Shown: positions 7,642-16,709 of the stretch, piece by piece | How the letters are laid out: the number at the start of each line of letters is the position of its first letter | Position numbering within the stretch: the first letter of the stretch is position 1 | Assembly (NCBI GenBank): GCA_963667505.2 | Contig: OY763490.2 | Coordinates: 3,162,001 to 3,226,000 of the forward strand | Reading direction: 5' to 3' | Source: Aldehydirespirator sp963667505 | Lineage (GTDB): Bacteria > Actinomycetota > Acidimicrobiia > Acidimicrobiales > Aldehydirespiratoraceae | Length of the DNA stretch: 64,000 nt | Made by a program: the position numbers and the translations under genes | The notes under the pieces: model-generated | Told to the model about the DNA's origin: nothing | Databases searched by the model: none | What the model saw: the letters and a program-made list of their open reading frames with translations, nothing else

Positions 7642-10491
7642 TCAGCCACGGAGACGCTCCCCGGACGGGTCGAAATGGGCGTGATGGTCGATCACCGTGG
7701 CGCTGATGCGCTCGCCGGAGGTGAGCAGCACCGTCACCTTGGTGCCGCCCGCAGCCAACTCCGGCTCGACCTGGCCGAGGCAGACGGAGCGGCCCAGCGT
7801 GGGCGACATCCGAGCGGAGGTGATCCGTCCCAGGATCTCGTTGGTGTCGCCGCGCACGATCTGGCTGGCCTCGGGCGGCACCACGTTGGGGTCGTCGGGC
7901 TGGATGGCCACGATCATCGGCAGGCACCGGTCGGCGGCCCAGGCCAGTTCGGGCAGGCCCGCGAAGTCGTCCTTGTCGAGCTTGATGAGCGGGCTGAGCC
8001 CGGTGCTCGGCGCGAGGGTCAGCCCGTCGGTGTCCTGACCGACGATGAAATGCCCCTTCTCAAGGCGCATGATGCGCTGGGCCTCCAAGCCGAACGGGCC
8101 GGCGCCCAGATCGGCGCCCGCCTCCATCAGCGCCTCCCACACATGCCGGCCGTGGCCGGCGGGCACGTGCAGCTCGAAGGACAGCTCCCCGGTGAAGCCG
8201 ATGCGCCACATGAAGCAGTCCGCCACCCCGGCCACCGCGGCGGTGCGGACCTCCATGTAGGCGAACGCCTCCGGCGAGAGGTCCACGCCCTCGGCCACCC
8301 GGCCGACCAGCTCACGGGACTTGGGGCCGGCCACGTTGATGCTGGTGTAGGCGGTGGTCACCGGGGTGACGTGTACCCGCCAGTCGGGACGCTCGGTCTG
8401 CAGCCAGTTCTCCACCCACTCCCACACGCTGCCCGCGCCGGAGCTGGTTGTTGTCATCAGGTAGTGGTCGTCGCCGAGCCGGCCGGTCACGCCGTCGTCG
8501 AGCACGACGCCGTCCTCGGCGCACATCATCCCGTAGCGCACCTTGCCCACCGGCAGCTTCGACCATTTGTTGGTGTAGAGCAGGTTGAGCAGCTTCGGGA
8601 TGTCGGGGCCGCGCAGGTCGAGCTTGCCCAGCGGGGTCACGTCGATCAGGCCGACATTGGTGCGGACGTTGCGCACCTCGGCCGCGGGGTCGCCGTAGTG
8701 GTCAGGACGGATCCACTGGCTGGCGATGATGGTGCGCACCCCGTTGGCCTCGTGCCACGGCTGGATCGACGACACTCGCACCGGCTCGAAATTGCGACCG
8801 GCCAGGGCGCCCAGCGTGACCGGCGCGTACGGCGGGCGCCACACGGTGGTGCCGACCTGGGCGATGGTCTCGCCCCGGGCCTCGGCGATGGCGGCCACCG
8901 TGTTGACGGTCTCGAGCTTGCCCTGGGAGGGGCCCATCGTGGCGGTGGTGTAGCGCTTGGCCAGCTCGACGGAGTCGTAGCCCTCGCGGGCGGCGGCCAC
9001 CAGGTCCTTGGAGCCGACATCCTCGGAGAAGTCGACCATGCCGTGGGTGTCGGAGCGGTACAGCTCGGGGTGGGGGTCGCGGCCCAGCGGCGCCCGTTCG
9101 TCGGGTGCCCAGGCCGGTTCGGGGCCCTCCACCGGCAGGGCTCGCGCCGTGCGGGCCTGAAGGCGGTGGGCCACCGCCGCGGCCCGGGCCGCGGCCAGCC
9201 TTCCGGTGGCCGCGCCGTGGGCCCGCAACTCGTCGAGGGTTCCGTCGCCGGCCAAGCCTCCGGCCGCCAGCACGTTGCCGGGAGGGTCCGAGGGGAAGAA
9301 CCGGGCCGCGGCCGGGTCGTAGACGGGCCGGTCGCCGGCCATGTTCAGCAGCGACGTGGGCGCGGTCCAGCCCGCGGCTACCACCAGCAGATCGGCCTCG
9401 ATCCGCAAATCCCCTGCGACCACGGCGTCGGTTGCCCGCGGCGGCCCCTGCACCGAACTGACACGGCGGCCGTCGCGGCCGTCGAGCACCGCCGCGATCT
9501 CCACGCCCGCCCTCTCCAGGTCCTCGGCGGCGGCGTCGCCCTCCGCGTTGGCGGTGAACACCACCGCCCGCTCGCCCGGCTTGACACCCCAGAGATTGAC
9601 CAGACGCCGAGCCGCTCCCGAGGTGATCACGCCGGGCCGGTCGTTGCCCGCGAACACGTAGGGCCGCTCGATCAGGCCGGGCGCGGCCACCAGCACTTTG
9701 GCCCGGGCCTTGATAAGGCGCTCGACCGCGGTCGGATGGCTGCGCTGCACGATGCCGAGCCAGTTGTCCTCGTAGCGGCCGGTGACGGTGGAGTTGATCA
9801 GGACCTCCACGTCGGACGCTTCGAGCGCGGCTCGCAGTTCGGCCAGCGCGGCCCTGTCGGCGGCAGCGCTGCTGTAGCGCAGGTGCCCGCCGACGGTGTG
9901 CTCGTGCTCCACCAGCAGCACTCGGGCTCCGGCCTCGGCTACGGCCAGCGCGGCCTCGATGCCGGCCGGGCCCGCGCCGGCCACCACCACGTCGGGATGC
10001 GTGTAGCGCTTGTCGTGGTAGCGGTGGGGGGTGTCGATGTCGATCTTGCCGCCCGGGGCGAACGTGGACAGCACCCGCTCGTAGGTCGGCCATAGCCGCT
10101 GGGGGCGCATGAAGGTCTTGTAGTAGAAGCCGGCGGTGAGGAAGCGTCCGACCAGGTTGTTGGCCGCTTTGATGTCGCGGCGCAGCGAAGGCCACGCGTT
10201 CTGGGCCTTCACGTCCATGCCTGCTTCCAGCAGGCGGTGCCCGGCCCGCACGTTGGGGTCGTCGCCGATCTGCACCAGCAGGTTGGGATCCCAGTAGTCG
10301 GCGGTGAGGATGCCGCGGGGCCGGTGGTACTTCATCGAGCGGGAGAACACGTGCTCGCCCGCGGCGGCCAGCGCGGAGGCGACGGTGTCGCCCTCGAAGC
10401 CGGTGAAGCGCTTGCCGTTCCAGCGGAACCGCAGCTTGGACGACCGGTCGACGACTTCGGTGGGCTGGGGATCCAGCCGGCTCATCGTCAT
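7642..10491 (-). CDS. soxA: Sarcosine oxidase alpha subunit
   Basis: At 949 residues this is the normal length for the NAD- and folate-binding large subunit of heterotetrameric sarcosine oxidase. The N-terminus is a Fer2-like fold (LRFRWNGKRFTGFEGDT), then a Rossmann segment VVVAGAGPAGIEAALAVAEAG near residue 174. The C-terminal ~380 residues (from about 570, ending LTSGERISATVIDHHAHFDPSG) form an aminomethyltransferase (GcvT-like) domain. ATG at 10491 is listed; a second ATG at 10485 has the better-spaced AAGG and may be the true start. It lies between soxD and soxG in the same orientation. Confidence 0.95.
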   Translation of the reverse strand: MTMSRLDPQPTEVVDRSSKLRFRWNGKRFTGFEGDTVASALAAAGEHVFSRSMKYHRPRGILTADYWDPNLLVQIGDDPNVRAGHRLLEAGMDVKAQNAWPSLRRDIKAANNLVGRFLTAGFYYKTFMRPQRLWPTYERVLSTFAPGGKIDIDTPHRYHDKRYTHPDVVVAGAGPAGIEAALAVAEAGARVLLVEHEHTVGGHLRYSSAAADRAALAELRAALEASDVEVLINSTVTGRYEDNWLGIVQRSHPTAVERLIKARAKVLVAAPGLIERPYVFAGNDRPGVITSGAARRLVNLWGVKPGERAVVFTANAEGDAAAEDLERAGVEIAAVLDGRDGRRVSSVQGPPRATDAVVAGDLRIEADLLVVAAGWTAPTSLLNMAGDRPVYDPAAARFFPSDPPGNVLAAGGLAGDGTLDELRAHGAATGRLAAARAAAVAHRLQARTARALPVEGPEPAWAPDERAPLGRDPHPELYRSDTHGMVDFSEDVGSKDLVAAAREGYDSVELAKRYTTATMGPSQGKLETVNTVAAIAEARGETIAQVGTTVWRPPYAPVTLGALAGRNFEPVRVSSIQPWHEANGVRTIIASQWIRPDHYGDPAAEVRNVRTNVGLIDVTPLGKLDLRGPDIPKLLNLLYTNKWSKLPVGKVRYGMMCAEDGVVLDDGVTGRLGDDHYLMTTTSSGAGSVWEWVENWLQTERPDWRVHVTPVTTAYTSINVAGPKSRELVGRVAEGVDLSPEAFAYMEVRTAAVAGVADCFMWRIGFTGELSFELHVPAGHGRHVWEALMEAGADLGAGPFGLEAQRIMRLEKGHFIVGQDTDGLTLAPSTGLSPLIKLDKDDFAGLPELAWAADRCLPMIVAIQPDDPNVVPPEASQIVRGDTNEILGRITSARMSPTLGRSVCLGQVEPELAAGGTKVTVLLTSGERISATVIDHHAHFDPSGERLRG

Positions 10492-10615
10492 GCCTTGCCG
10501 CCCCCAGGATCGGACGACGAGGCCACGCCTTGCCGCTTGGCGGCGCGTCCGGCCAAGTCAAGGCCACGCTGGGCCTCGCGCCGAGCGCCGAGCGGCGGGG
10601 TCATGCCTTGCCGCC
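10488..10615. repeat. Repeated copies of the soxD 3' end in the soxD-soxA gap
   Basis: The 15-mer TCATGCCTTGCCGCC occurs exactly at 10488-10502 and 10601-10615, with a shorter copy (CGCCTTGCCGC) at about 10535. On the coding strand each copy encodes GGKA plus the stop, and the leftmost copy also supplies the ribosome-binding AAGG and start codon of soxA. This looks like a local duplication that lengthened the soxD-soxA spacer. Confidence 0.6.
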
Positions 10616-10873
10616 TCGTTTGTCGCCGGGCGTCGGCGGGTCGCGGAACTCGTTGGTGGCGGTGTTGCGCTCGAGGGTGAACCAGCGGCGGCAGCCCGAC
10701 CGGCAGTACCAGGTCTCGCGCAGCCAGCCAGCCGGGTTGTCGCGCAGATAGAGGTAGCTCCGCCACTGCCGGGGGGTGGCCGTGGCGGGGTCGGGGCGAG
10801 CGTGCGACTCGCCCCCGTACCGCAGGTCGGCGGAGTTGCGCGGCCCGCAGTTCGGACACGGAACCAGCAGCAT
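10601..10873 (-). CDS. soxD: Sarcosine oxidase delta subunit
   Basis: This 90-residue zinc-binding subunit of heterotetrameric sarcosine oxidase starts MLLVPCPNCGPRNSADLRYGG, the SoxD signature. It continues with WRSYLYLRDNPAGWLRETWYCRSGCRRWFTLERNT, where the canonical HC..WF element appears as CRSGCRRWF. The cysteines of CPNCG and CRSGC are the expected metal ligands. It lies between soxB and soxA in the family's usual order. Confidence 0.93.
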   Translation of the reverse strand: MLLVPCPNCGPRNSADLRYGGESHARPDPATATPRQWRSYLYLRDNPAGWLRETWYCRSGCRRWFTLERNTATNEFRDPPTPGDKRGGKA

Positions 10874-10946
10874 CAGCCGATGACTCCTGTTCGGGGAGTC
10901 ACCGGCCGGCCACTGCAGCGGGCGCGGACAGCGTCGGCGACCGGCA

Positions 10947-12257
10947 TCAGTGGCCCACCGCCGCGGCGCCCTTCTCGCCGACCAGTTCGCCGGTGTCGAA
11001 CCGGCTGAGGGCGAAGGCCTCGATCAGCTTGGGGGTGCGGCCGGTGGCGACCGCCTCGGCCATCTGCTCGCCCGACACCGGGCCGGCCTTGAAGCCGTAG
11101 GTGCCCCAGCCGACATCCACCAGGAACCCGTCGACCGGTGTGAATCCCATCACCGGCGAGTAGTCGGGGGTCATGTCGCAGAGGCCCGACCACTGGCGCA
11201 GCAGCCGCATCCTCGAGATGCCCGGCATCAGTTCGAGCACATGGCCCGCGAGGCCCTCGGTGAAGTCGAGCGAGCCTCGGATCGAATAGGTCGCCACCGG
11301 GTCGACGGCGGCACCGAAGACGAGCTCGCCCCGGTCGGTCTGGCTCACGTAGACGTGCAGCGAGCCCGACACCACCACGGTCGGCAGGAACATCTTGACC
11401 GGCTCGGTGACCGCCGCCTGCAGCGGATGGGTGGTGATCGGCAGGCGCACGCCGGCCATGTTCGAGATCAGCGACGCCCACCCCGCGGTGCAGTTGACGA
11501 CGACCGGGGTGGAGATGTCGCCCCGGTTGGTGCGCACTCCCGTGACCCGGCCTCCAGGCCCCTTGCCGTCGGGGCCGTCGCCGCCGGAGCAGAGGATGTC
11601 GAGCACCTCGGTGCGCTGATGCATCTCGACGCCCATGTGGTCGGCGGCCCGGGCGTAGCCCCAGACCACCGCGTCGTGGCGCACCACCCCGCCGGGCGGA
11701 TGGTGCAGGGCGCCCAGGATCGGGTAGCGGGGATGGTCGGAGGTGTCGAGGCAGGGGGCGATCTTCTTGATCTCGTCGGGGCCGATGACGCTGGAGTTGA
11801 CGCCTTGGAGCTTGTTGACCTCGGCCCGCCAGTGCATGGTGCGCAGCGAGCTGTCGTTGTGGGCCAGGGTCAGGTGGCCCCGCTCGCTGAACATCACATT
11901 GATGTTCAGATCGACCGCCATCGAGTTGTAGAGCTGCAGCGACCGGTCGTAGAAGGCCACGCCCGCCGGAGTCAGGTAGTTGGCCCGCACGATGGCGGTG
12001 TTGCGGCCCGACCCCCCGCTGCCGAGGTAGGCCTTGTCGAGCACGGCCACATTCGTGATGCCGTGGTTGCGGGCCAGGTAGTAGGCGGTGGCCAGGCCGT
12101 GCACCCCGCCGCCGACCACCACCGCGTCGTAGGAGCCCTTCAGCTCGGTGTCGCGCCACACCCGGGGCCAGTCGCCGCCTCGCAGCCCACGCCAAGCCAG
12201 CGCCGCCGCCGAGTACTTCGGCGGCCGTCGTCGCAGCCGGGCGATCGGCGAAGCCAT
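10947..12257 (-). CDS. soxB: Sarcosine oxidase beta subunit
   Basis: This FAD-dependent subunit is where sarcosine is oxidised. I start at the ATG at 12257 (436 residues), since an upstream extension to 12323 adds sequence not typical of SoxB. The N-terminus YSAAALAWRGL...DWPRVW is followed by the dinucleotide fold VVVGGGVHGLATAYYLARN (near 50), LGSGGSGRNTAIVRANY, and a C-terminal GWGTYGFKAGPVSGEQMAEA. It is first in the soxB-soxD-soxA-soxG operon. The 200 bp between it and the divergent methyltransferase gene must hold the promoters of both. No glyA or folate genes accompany the operon here. Confidence 0.94.
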   Translation of the reverse strand: MASPIARLRRRPPKYSAAALAWRGLRGGDWPRVWRDTELKGSYDAVVVGGGVHGLATAYYLARNHGITNVAVLDKAYLGSGGSGRNTAIVRANYLTPAGVAFYDRSLQLYNSMAVDLNINVMFSERGHLTLAHNDSSLRTMHWRAEVNKLQGVNSSVIGPDEIKKIAPCLDTSDHPRYPILGALHHPPGGVVRHDAVVWGYARAADHMGVEMHQRTEVLDILCSGGDGPDGKGPGGRVTGVRTNRGDISTPVVVNCTAGWASLISNMAGVRLPITTHPLQAAVTEPVKMFLPTVVVSGSLHVYVSQTDRGELVFGAAVDPVATYSIRGSLDFTEGLAGHVLELMPGISRMRLLRQWSGLCDMTPDYSPVMGFTPVDGFLVDVGWGTYGFKAGPVSGEQMAEAVATGRTPKLIEAFALSRFDTGELVGEKGAAAVGH

Positions 12258-12457
12258 CACCAAGCAGGCTAGATCCCAGTTCATGGACAGAGAAGTATCA
12301 ATACCCGATTGATTCAGAGGCAATCCATCTCAAACGTCGGTGCATACCCAGGCGGGAGCGACACGCGGCTCCGGGCCGATTCGCCTGGTCAGGCCAGGCG
12401 GACACTCGCCTTGCAGGGGTCGGCTTCGGTGTCGCGGGCCTTTGCTACGGTGGCCGC

Positions 12458-13384
12458 GTGCCAGCAGCGGAGCATCCGACGCCCCTGCTCCAGACGGAGC
12501 AGCCCCAGGGGTCCGCCGACGGAGCAGACGGACCTACAGCTGTGCACGAGGTCTGGCACGGAGACTGCGAAGAGGTGATGCGGGAGCGCCTGGAGGCCGA
12601 CTCGGTCAACTTGATCGTGACCTCGCCTCCCTACGCCGACCAGCGCAAGAGCACCTACGGCGGCGTCCACCCCGACGACTACGTCGAGTGGTGGATGCCG
12701 AGGGCCGAGCAGATGAGGCGGGTGCTGCGCCCCGACGGCTCGCTGGTGCTCAACATCAAGGAGCGCGTCGTGGCCAGCGAGCGCCACACCTACGTGTTGG
12801 AGCTGATACTCGCGATGCGCGAGCAGGGCTGGCTGTGGACCGAGGAGTACGTCTGGCACAAGAGGAACTGCTATCCCGGAAAGTGGCCCAACCGCTTCCG
12901 CGACGCCTGGGAGCGCCTCCTGCACTTCACCCTCGACCGCAAGTTCGCCATGTACCAGGAAGAGGTCATGGTACCGATGGGCGACTGGCGGCGGAGCCGG
13001 TTGGCCAGCCTCAGCGAGACGGATATGACCCGCGACGAGTCCAAGGTTGGCTCGGGCTTCGGCAAGAACGTCTCGAACTGGCTGGACCGCGAGATGGCCT
13101 ACCCGACGAACGTCCTGCACATGGCGACCGAGTGCGCCAACCGAGCGCACAGCGCCGCCTTCCCTGCAGCCCTGCCGGAGTGGTTCATCAAGCTGTTCAC
13201 CCAGCCCGGCGACACCGTGCTCGACCCGTTCATGGGCTCAGGAACAACTCTCGTGGCGGCATTGTCGCTTAGACGCTCAGCCATAGGCATCGACACCGAC
13301 GACGCCTACTGCCAGATGGTCGAGGACACGCTTACCGTCGACGACGACCACTCGAGGCCCTGCGAACCCCTCGTGCTCGCGTAG
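12458..13384 (+). CDS. Site-specific DNA methyltransferase (beta class), no partner nuclease
   Basis: This 308-residue protein carries catalytic motif IV, TSPPY (55-59), early, and the S-adenosylmethionine motif DPFMGSGTT near residue 253. The order IV-then-I defines the beta class, which methylates N4-cytosine or N6-adenine; TSPPY is more usual for N4-cytosine enzymes. The region between (GKWPNRFRDAWERLLHF, then NVLHMATE) is the target-recognition part. GTG at 12458 is the start. No restriction endonuclease or specificity gene is adjacent, so it is probably an orphan regulatory or protective methylase. Confidence 0.88.
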   Translation: MPAAEHPTPLLQTEQPQGSADGADGPTAVHEVWHGDCEEVMRERLEADSVNLIVTSPPYADQRKSTYGGVHPDDYVEWWMPRAEQMRRVLRPDGSLVLNIKERVVASERHTYVLELILAMREQGWLWTEEYVWHKRNCYPGKWPNRFRDAWERLLHFTLDRKFAMYQEEVMVPMGDWRRSRLASLSETDMTRDESKVGSGFGKNVSNWLDREMAYPTNVLHMATECANRAHSAAFPAALPEWFIKLFTQPGDTVLDPFMGSGTTLVAALSLRRSAIGIDTDDAYCQMVEDTLTVDDDHSRPCEPLVLA

Positions 13385-13394
13385 GCCCGTACCG

Positions 13395-13751
13395 TCACAG
13401 CCGCATTCCCGTGGCAGGGACCAGCCGGTGTTGTGCCGGGTCTACCCCCAGCCGCAGGCCTTGGAGGGTGTAGGCCCCTAGCAGGGCGGGCTCTACATCC
13501 GGTCCGAACAGGACCAGGGTCGCCACAGTGCGGCCGTCGACAGTGGCCATCGCCGAGCCGATGTCGCAGTCGACTTCCCGGCCGTCGGCCAGCCCTACCC
13601 GCACCCTGTCGATGGGCACGATTCCCAGCTGATCAAGCTGCGCCGCAGGCACCATCGTGTAGGCCGCGCCGGTGTCCACCAGCGCCTCGAGATCCAACGA
13701 CCTCTGACCGTCCATGCTCTCAAGCCTGACCGGCCAGTTGAATGTACCCAT
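13395..13751 (-). CDS. Retropepsin-like (clan AA) aspartic protease family protein
   Basis: A 118-residue single-domain protein with the catalytic VDTGA motif at 25-29, then a hydrophobic YTMVPAAQL segment and the second-half motif LVLFGPDVEPALLGAYTLQGLRL. This is the layout of small bacterial clan AA aspartic peptidases, which act as dimers; most are of unknown function. It converges with the methyltransferase gene, leaving only 10 bp between stops, and has no signal peptide. Confidence 0.8.
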   Translation of the reverse strand: MGTFNWPVRLESMDGQRSLDLEALVDTGAAYTMVPAAQLDQLGIVPIDRVRVGLADGREVDCDIGSAMATVDGRTVATLVLFGPDVEPALLGAYTLQGLRLGVDPAQHRLVPATGMRL

Positions 13752-13886
13752 GCCGTTGGCCCCCTATGCGAGCTTTCCTGTATTTCATGATAAACCATGT
13801 TGCAGTGGTCTCCACCCCGCAGCCTAGACTGATCCGCTTGTAGTCGTAAAGACCGCTAATTCAGAGGTGTTGCATATGATCTGGGA

Positions 13887-14798
13887 GTGAACTTCCAGCG
13901 GCTGCGCTACTTCGTAGTCGTGGCCGAGGAACTGCACTTCGGCCGGGCGGCCCACCGGCTGCACATGTCGCAGCCGCCGTTGAGCCAGCAGATCCGGCTG
14001 CTGGAGCGGGAACTCGACACCGACCTGTTCGACCGCAGCACCCGGCGGGTGACCCTCACCGACGCGGGCGCGTTCCTCTACCCGGAGGCGGTCCGTCTGC
14101 TGGCCGCGGCCGACGGGGTGGAGCGCCTGATGGAGCAGCGCCGCCACGGCCAGGCCGGAACGCTGCGGGTGGGCTTCGTCGACTCGGCCGCCTACGAGGT
14201 GATGCCGCGGGTGCTCAGCGAGTACCGGCACCGCTGGCCCCAAGTCGCCTACGAGCTGCACACGATGAGTTCAGACGAGCAGGCGGCAGCCCTGCGAACG
14301 GGCCGCATCGACATCGGCATCGCCCGGGCCTCGACCGACGCTCAGCACGTCGAGGCGACGCTCGTGATGCATGAGCCTCTGCTGGTGGCAGCCGGAGCGC
14401 CCCATGCGCTGGCCGCAACGCCAAAGGCGAGCCTGCGCGATCTCGACGGCGAGCCGATCATCGGGTTCGACCGCACCGTGTCGCCCAGCCTGCACGCCGT
14501 GCTCGCGGGGATGCTCGGCACCGAGGGCGTGGCCTACGACCCGATCATCGAGGCCACCGAGTACGCCACGATCCTCGGGTTCGTGGCCGCCGGGGAGGGG
14601 ATCGCGATCGTTCCGGCCAGCGTGCAGACCTTCCGGCCCCCGGGACTGCACTACACACGCCTGACGGATCCCCGCGCCTCGGTGCCCCTGCTCGTGCTCA
14701 CCCGCACCGGCGAGCCGCTGCCCTTGGTGACCCAAGCCTTGGAGGTAGTAGCCGACCTGTACGCTCAGCCCGCCCCGGCCGCAGCGCCAGCGCCGTGA
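13887..14798 (+). CDS. LysR-family transcriptional regulator
   Basis: At 303 residues this is full length for a LysR regulator. The N-terminal winged helix-turn-helix reads FGRAAHRLHMSQPPLSQQI (about 19-37), followed by the long linker helix ERELDTDLFDRSTRRVTLT. The substrate-binding domain begins near residue 92 (LRVGFVDSAAYEVMPRVL). GTG at 13887 is the start. LysR proteins usually control a neighbour; the divergent protease gene (135 bp away) and the downstream reductase gene are the candidates. That link is inferred from position only. Confidence 0.92.
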   Translation: MNFQRLRYFVVVAEELHFGRAAHRLHMSQPPLSQQIRLLERELDTDLFDRSTRRVTLTDAGAFLYPEAVRLLAAADGVERLMEQRRHGQAGTLRVGFVDSAAYEVMPRVLSEYRHRWPQVAYELHTMSSDEQAAALRTGRIDIGIARASTDAQHVEATLVMHEPLLVAAGAPHALAATPKASLRDLDGEPIIGFDRTVSPSLHAVLAGMLGTEGVAYDPIIEATEYATILGFVAAGEGIAIVPASVQTFRPPGLHYTRLTDPRASVPLLVLTRTGEPLPLVTQALEVVADLYAQPAPAAAPAP

Positions 14799-14885
14799 GG
14801 GTGCTTAGCGAGGAGGTCTGCCCAGACCCGCGGAAAGAGGCTGTCACCAAGAGTCGCCGATGCCCGCTTCGCTGCTGAGGCTCGG

Positions 14886-15332
14886 CTAGGCCCCGTCCGG
14901 CGGAAGCGGCTCGCAGACCACGAGGGGGAGGTCGCGCTCGGTGCGGGCCTGGTATTCGTCGTATTCGGGCCATTGGCTCACCGCCAGCGGCCACACCTCG
15001 GCTTTCTCCGCCGGGCCAGCCGTGCGAGCGATCAAGCGATGCACGTCGGCCCTGTCCTGGATGGTCACCTCGGGGTTGGCGACCAGGTTCAGGTACCACT
15101 CCGGATGCCGGGGCGCGCCGCCCATCGAGGCCACCAGCAAGTAGCGCTCACCGTCTCGGACACGGATCAGCGGCACCCGGCGAAGGCTGCCGCTGCGACG
15201 GCCGATGGTGGTGAGGATCACGCACAGGGCGCCCTCCCACTCGAACCCGTCGGCACCGTCGGTGGCCAGATAGCGCTCCACGTGGTCGGCGATCGGCTTC
15301 CAAGGACTCGGCTCGTAGCCCGCCGCACTCAC
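14886..15332 (-). CDS. Ddn-like F420-dependent nitroreductase/quinone reductase family protein
   Basis: This 148-residue split-barrel protein has the family's ordered marks: LTTIGRRSGSLRRVPLI (near 40-56), LLVASMGGAPRHPEWYLNL (near 66-84), a central VTIQDR strand, and the end motif WPEYDEYQARTERDLPLVVCEP. Proteins of this type bind deazaflavin F420 and reduce quinones or nitro compounds. It lies 19 bp from the amidohydrolase gene, downstream of it on the same strand, so it probably shares a transcript with that gene. Confidence 0.85.
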   Translation of the reverse strand: MSAAGYEPSPWKPIADHVERYLATDGADGFEWEGALCVILTTIGRRSGSLRRVPLIRVRDGERYLLVASMGGAPRHPEWYLNLVANPEVTIQDRADVHRLIARTAGPAEKAEVWPLAVSQWPEYDEYQARTERDLPLVVCEPLPPDGA

Positions 15333-15351
15333 AACCAGTTCCGGGGTGTTC

Positions 15352-16644
15352 TCAGTACTGGAGGGTGCAGTTGTACTCGTCTAGCCACCAGCGGGCGGTG
15401 CGCTGGGCGTCGGGCGGGGTGCGCAGGCCCCGGTCCTGGTTGAGCTGCTCGGGGGTGGGGCCTATCCGCTCGGCGATCTCGGTGAGCGACGGCAGGTCGA
15501 GGTTGTAGCAGTCCACGGCGTTGAGGCCGAGCAGGCGGCGGGTGTCCTCGATGGACACGTCGCGGAAGTCGGTCTGGAGGCGCTTGGCGGTGTGGGGCCA
15601 TGAGCCCTCGGGGTGGGGGTAGTCGGTGCCCCACATCAGGGCGTCGATGCCGTTGACGTGGCGGCGGCGGATCTCCTCGGTGCTCATCGTGGACGCCCCG
15701 ATGAACACGTTCGAGCCGAAGTACTCCGACGGCAGCCGCGAGATCAGGCCCTTCATGCGCGAGCCCATCTTCTTGACCTTGTGGCTGGCCCCGAAGTTCA
15801 CGTCGGCCTTCCACAGGATGTCGCCCACCCAGAACGAGCCGCACTCGACCACCGCGTAGCGAAGGCCCGGGAACCGGTCGAACTTGCCCGAGAACAGCAA
15901 CTGCCACAGCACGCGGTGCGTCCAGAACGGCACCTCGTACATGTAGACGGCCACATTGTCGCCGTACGACGGGAAGTCAGCCTCGCCGGAGTGGGTGTGC
16001 ACCACCAGCCCGGTCTCGGCGCAGGCGGCCCACACCCGGTCGTAGTGGTCGGAACCGTAGGGCGGGAAGCCGTGCCACATGGTGGGGATCATGATCCCGG
16101 CGATGCCCGGCCGGCCGGCCAGCCACTCGATCTCGGCCACCGACTCGTCGATGTCGTGGGTTATCGGCACCAGGCCCACCCCGGCCCGGCGGGGCGGGTT
16201 GGTGGCGCAGAACTCGACCAGCCAGCGGTTGTGGGCCCGGGCGCCGCCGAAGGCCTTGCGGGGGTCGGTGATCTGGCCCGCGGACAGGCCGGCGCCGAAC
16301 GGCGGCGACTCTTGGCCGGTGACCGCGTCGCCGTCGGCGAAGATCACCTCGCCGGCGATGCCGTCGGCATCGAGTTCCTTGTCGCGCACCTCGGGGTCGT
16401 AGGCGCCCCGCAGCCCCTCGGCGTTCTCGCCCTCCCATTCGGCCAGGAACTCGGCGTTGACCTCCTCCTGGACCCGCCGGTGCTCGTGGCGTCCGGCCAC
16501 GTACACGTCGAACTCGTCGTGCAGGGCCGAGTCGAGGTAGGGCCGGTACTCCTCGCACTGCAGCCCCGCATGCGTGTCGCTCGACACGATCACGTACGGG
16601 GCGTTCGAGGTATCGACTCCTTGGGTCGGGTTGGCAGAGCTCAT
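15352..16644 (-). CDS. Amidohydrolase-2 family metal-dependent hydrolase/decarboxylase
   Basis: A 430-residue TIM-barrel enzyme. It begins PYVIVSSDTHAG (the family's metal-binding 'DxH' position near 22-33) and has GIMIPTMWHGFPPYGSD, LVVHTHSGEADFPSYG and a terminal MWGTDYPHPEGSWPH containing the conserved aspartate. This matches the ACMSD-like/TIM-barrel amidohydrolases of aromatic or heterocycle catabolism; the substrate cannot be read. ATG at 16644 has GGAGGTG six bases upstream, which decides the start over the ATG at 16659. It lies between the Ddn-like gene and the molybdenum enzyme genes on the same strand. Confidence 0.9.
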   Translation of the reverse strand: MSSANPTQGVDTSNAPYVIVSSDTHAGLQCEEYRPYLDSALHDEFDVYVAGRHEHRRVQEEVNAEFLAEWEGENAEGLRGAYDPEVRDKELDADGIAGEVIFADGDAVTGQESPPFGAGLSAGQITDPRKAFGGARAHNRWLVEFCATNPPRRAGVGLVPITHDIDESVAEIEWLAGRPGIAGIMIPTMWHGFPPYGSDHYDRVWAACAETGLVVHTHSGEADFPSYGDNVAVYMYEVPFWTHRVLWQLLFSGKFDRFPGLRYAVVECGSFWVGDILWKADVNFGASHKVKKMGSRMKGLISRLPSEYFGSNVFIGASTMSTEEIRRRHVNGIDALMWGTDYPHPEGSWPHTAKRLQTDFRDVSIEDTRRLLGLNAVDCYNLDLPSLTEIAERIGPTPEQLNQDRGLRTPPDAQRTARWWLDEYNCTLQY

Positions 16645-16709
16645 CAGCGGCACCTCCATGCATGCTCGCCGCCAAGTGCATCCGTCACTGTATCGACCCG
16701 CGTCACGGG

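Noticed and set aside
7396..10095. 899-residue forward frame across soxA
   Set aside because: Antisense shadow of soxA; Gly/His/Val-rich composition typical of reversed coding DNA.
12258..12457. Glycine or folate riboswitch upstream of soxB
   Set aside because: No paired conserved aptamer cores could be seen in the 200-bp divergent spacer.
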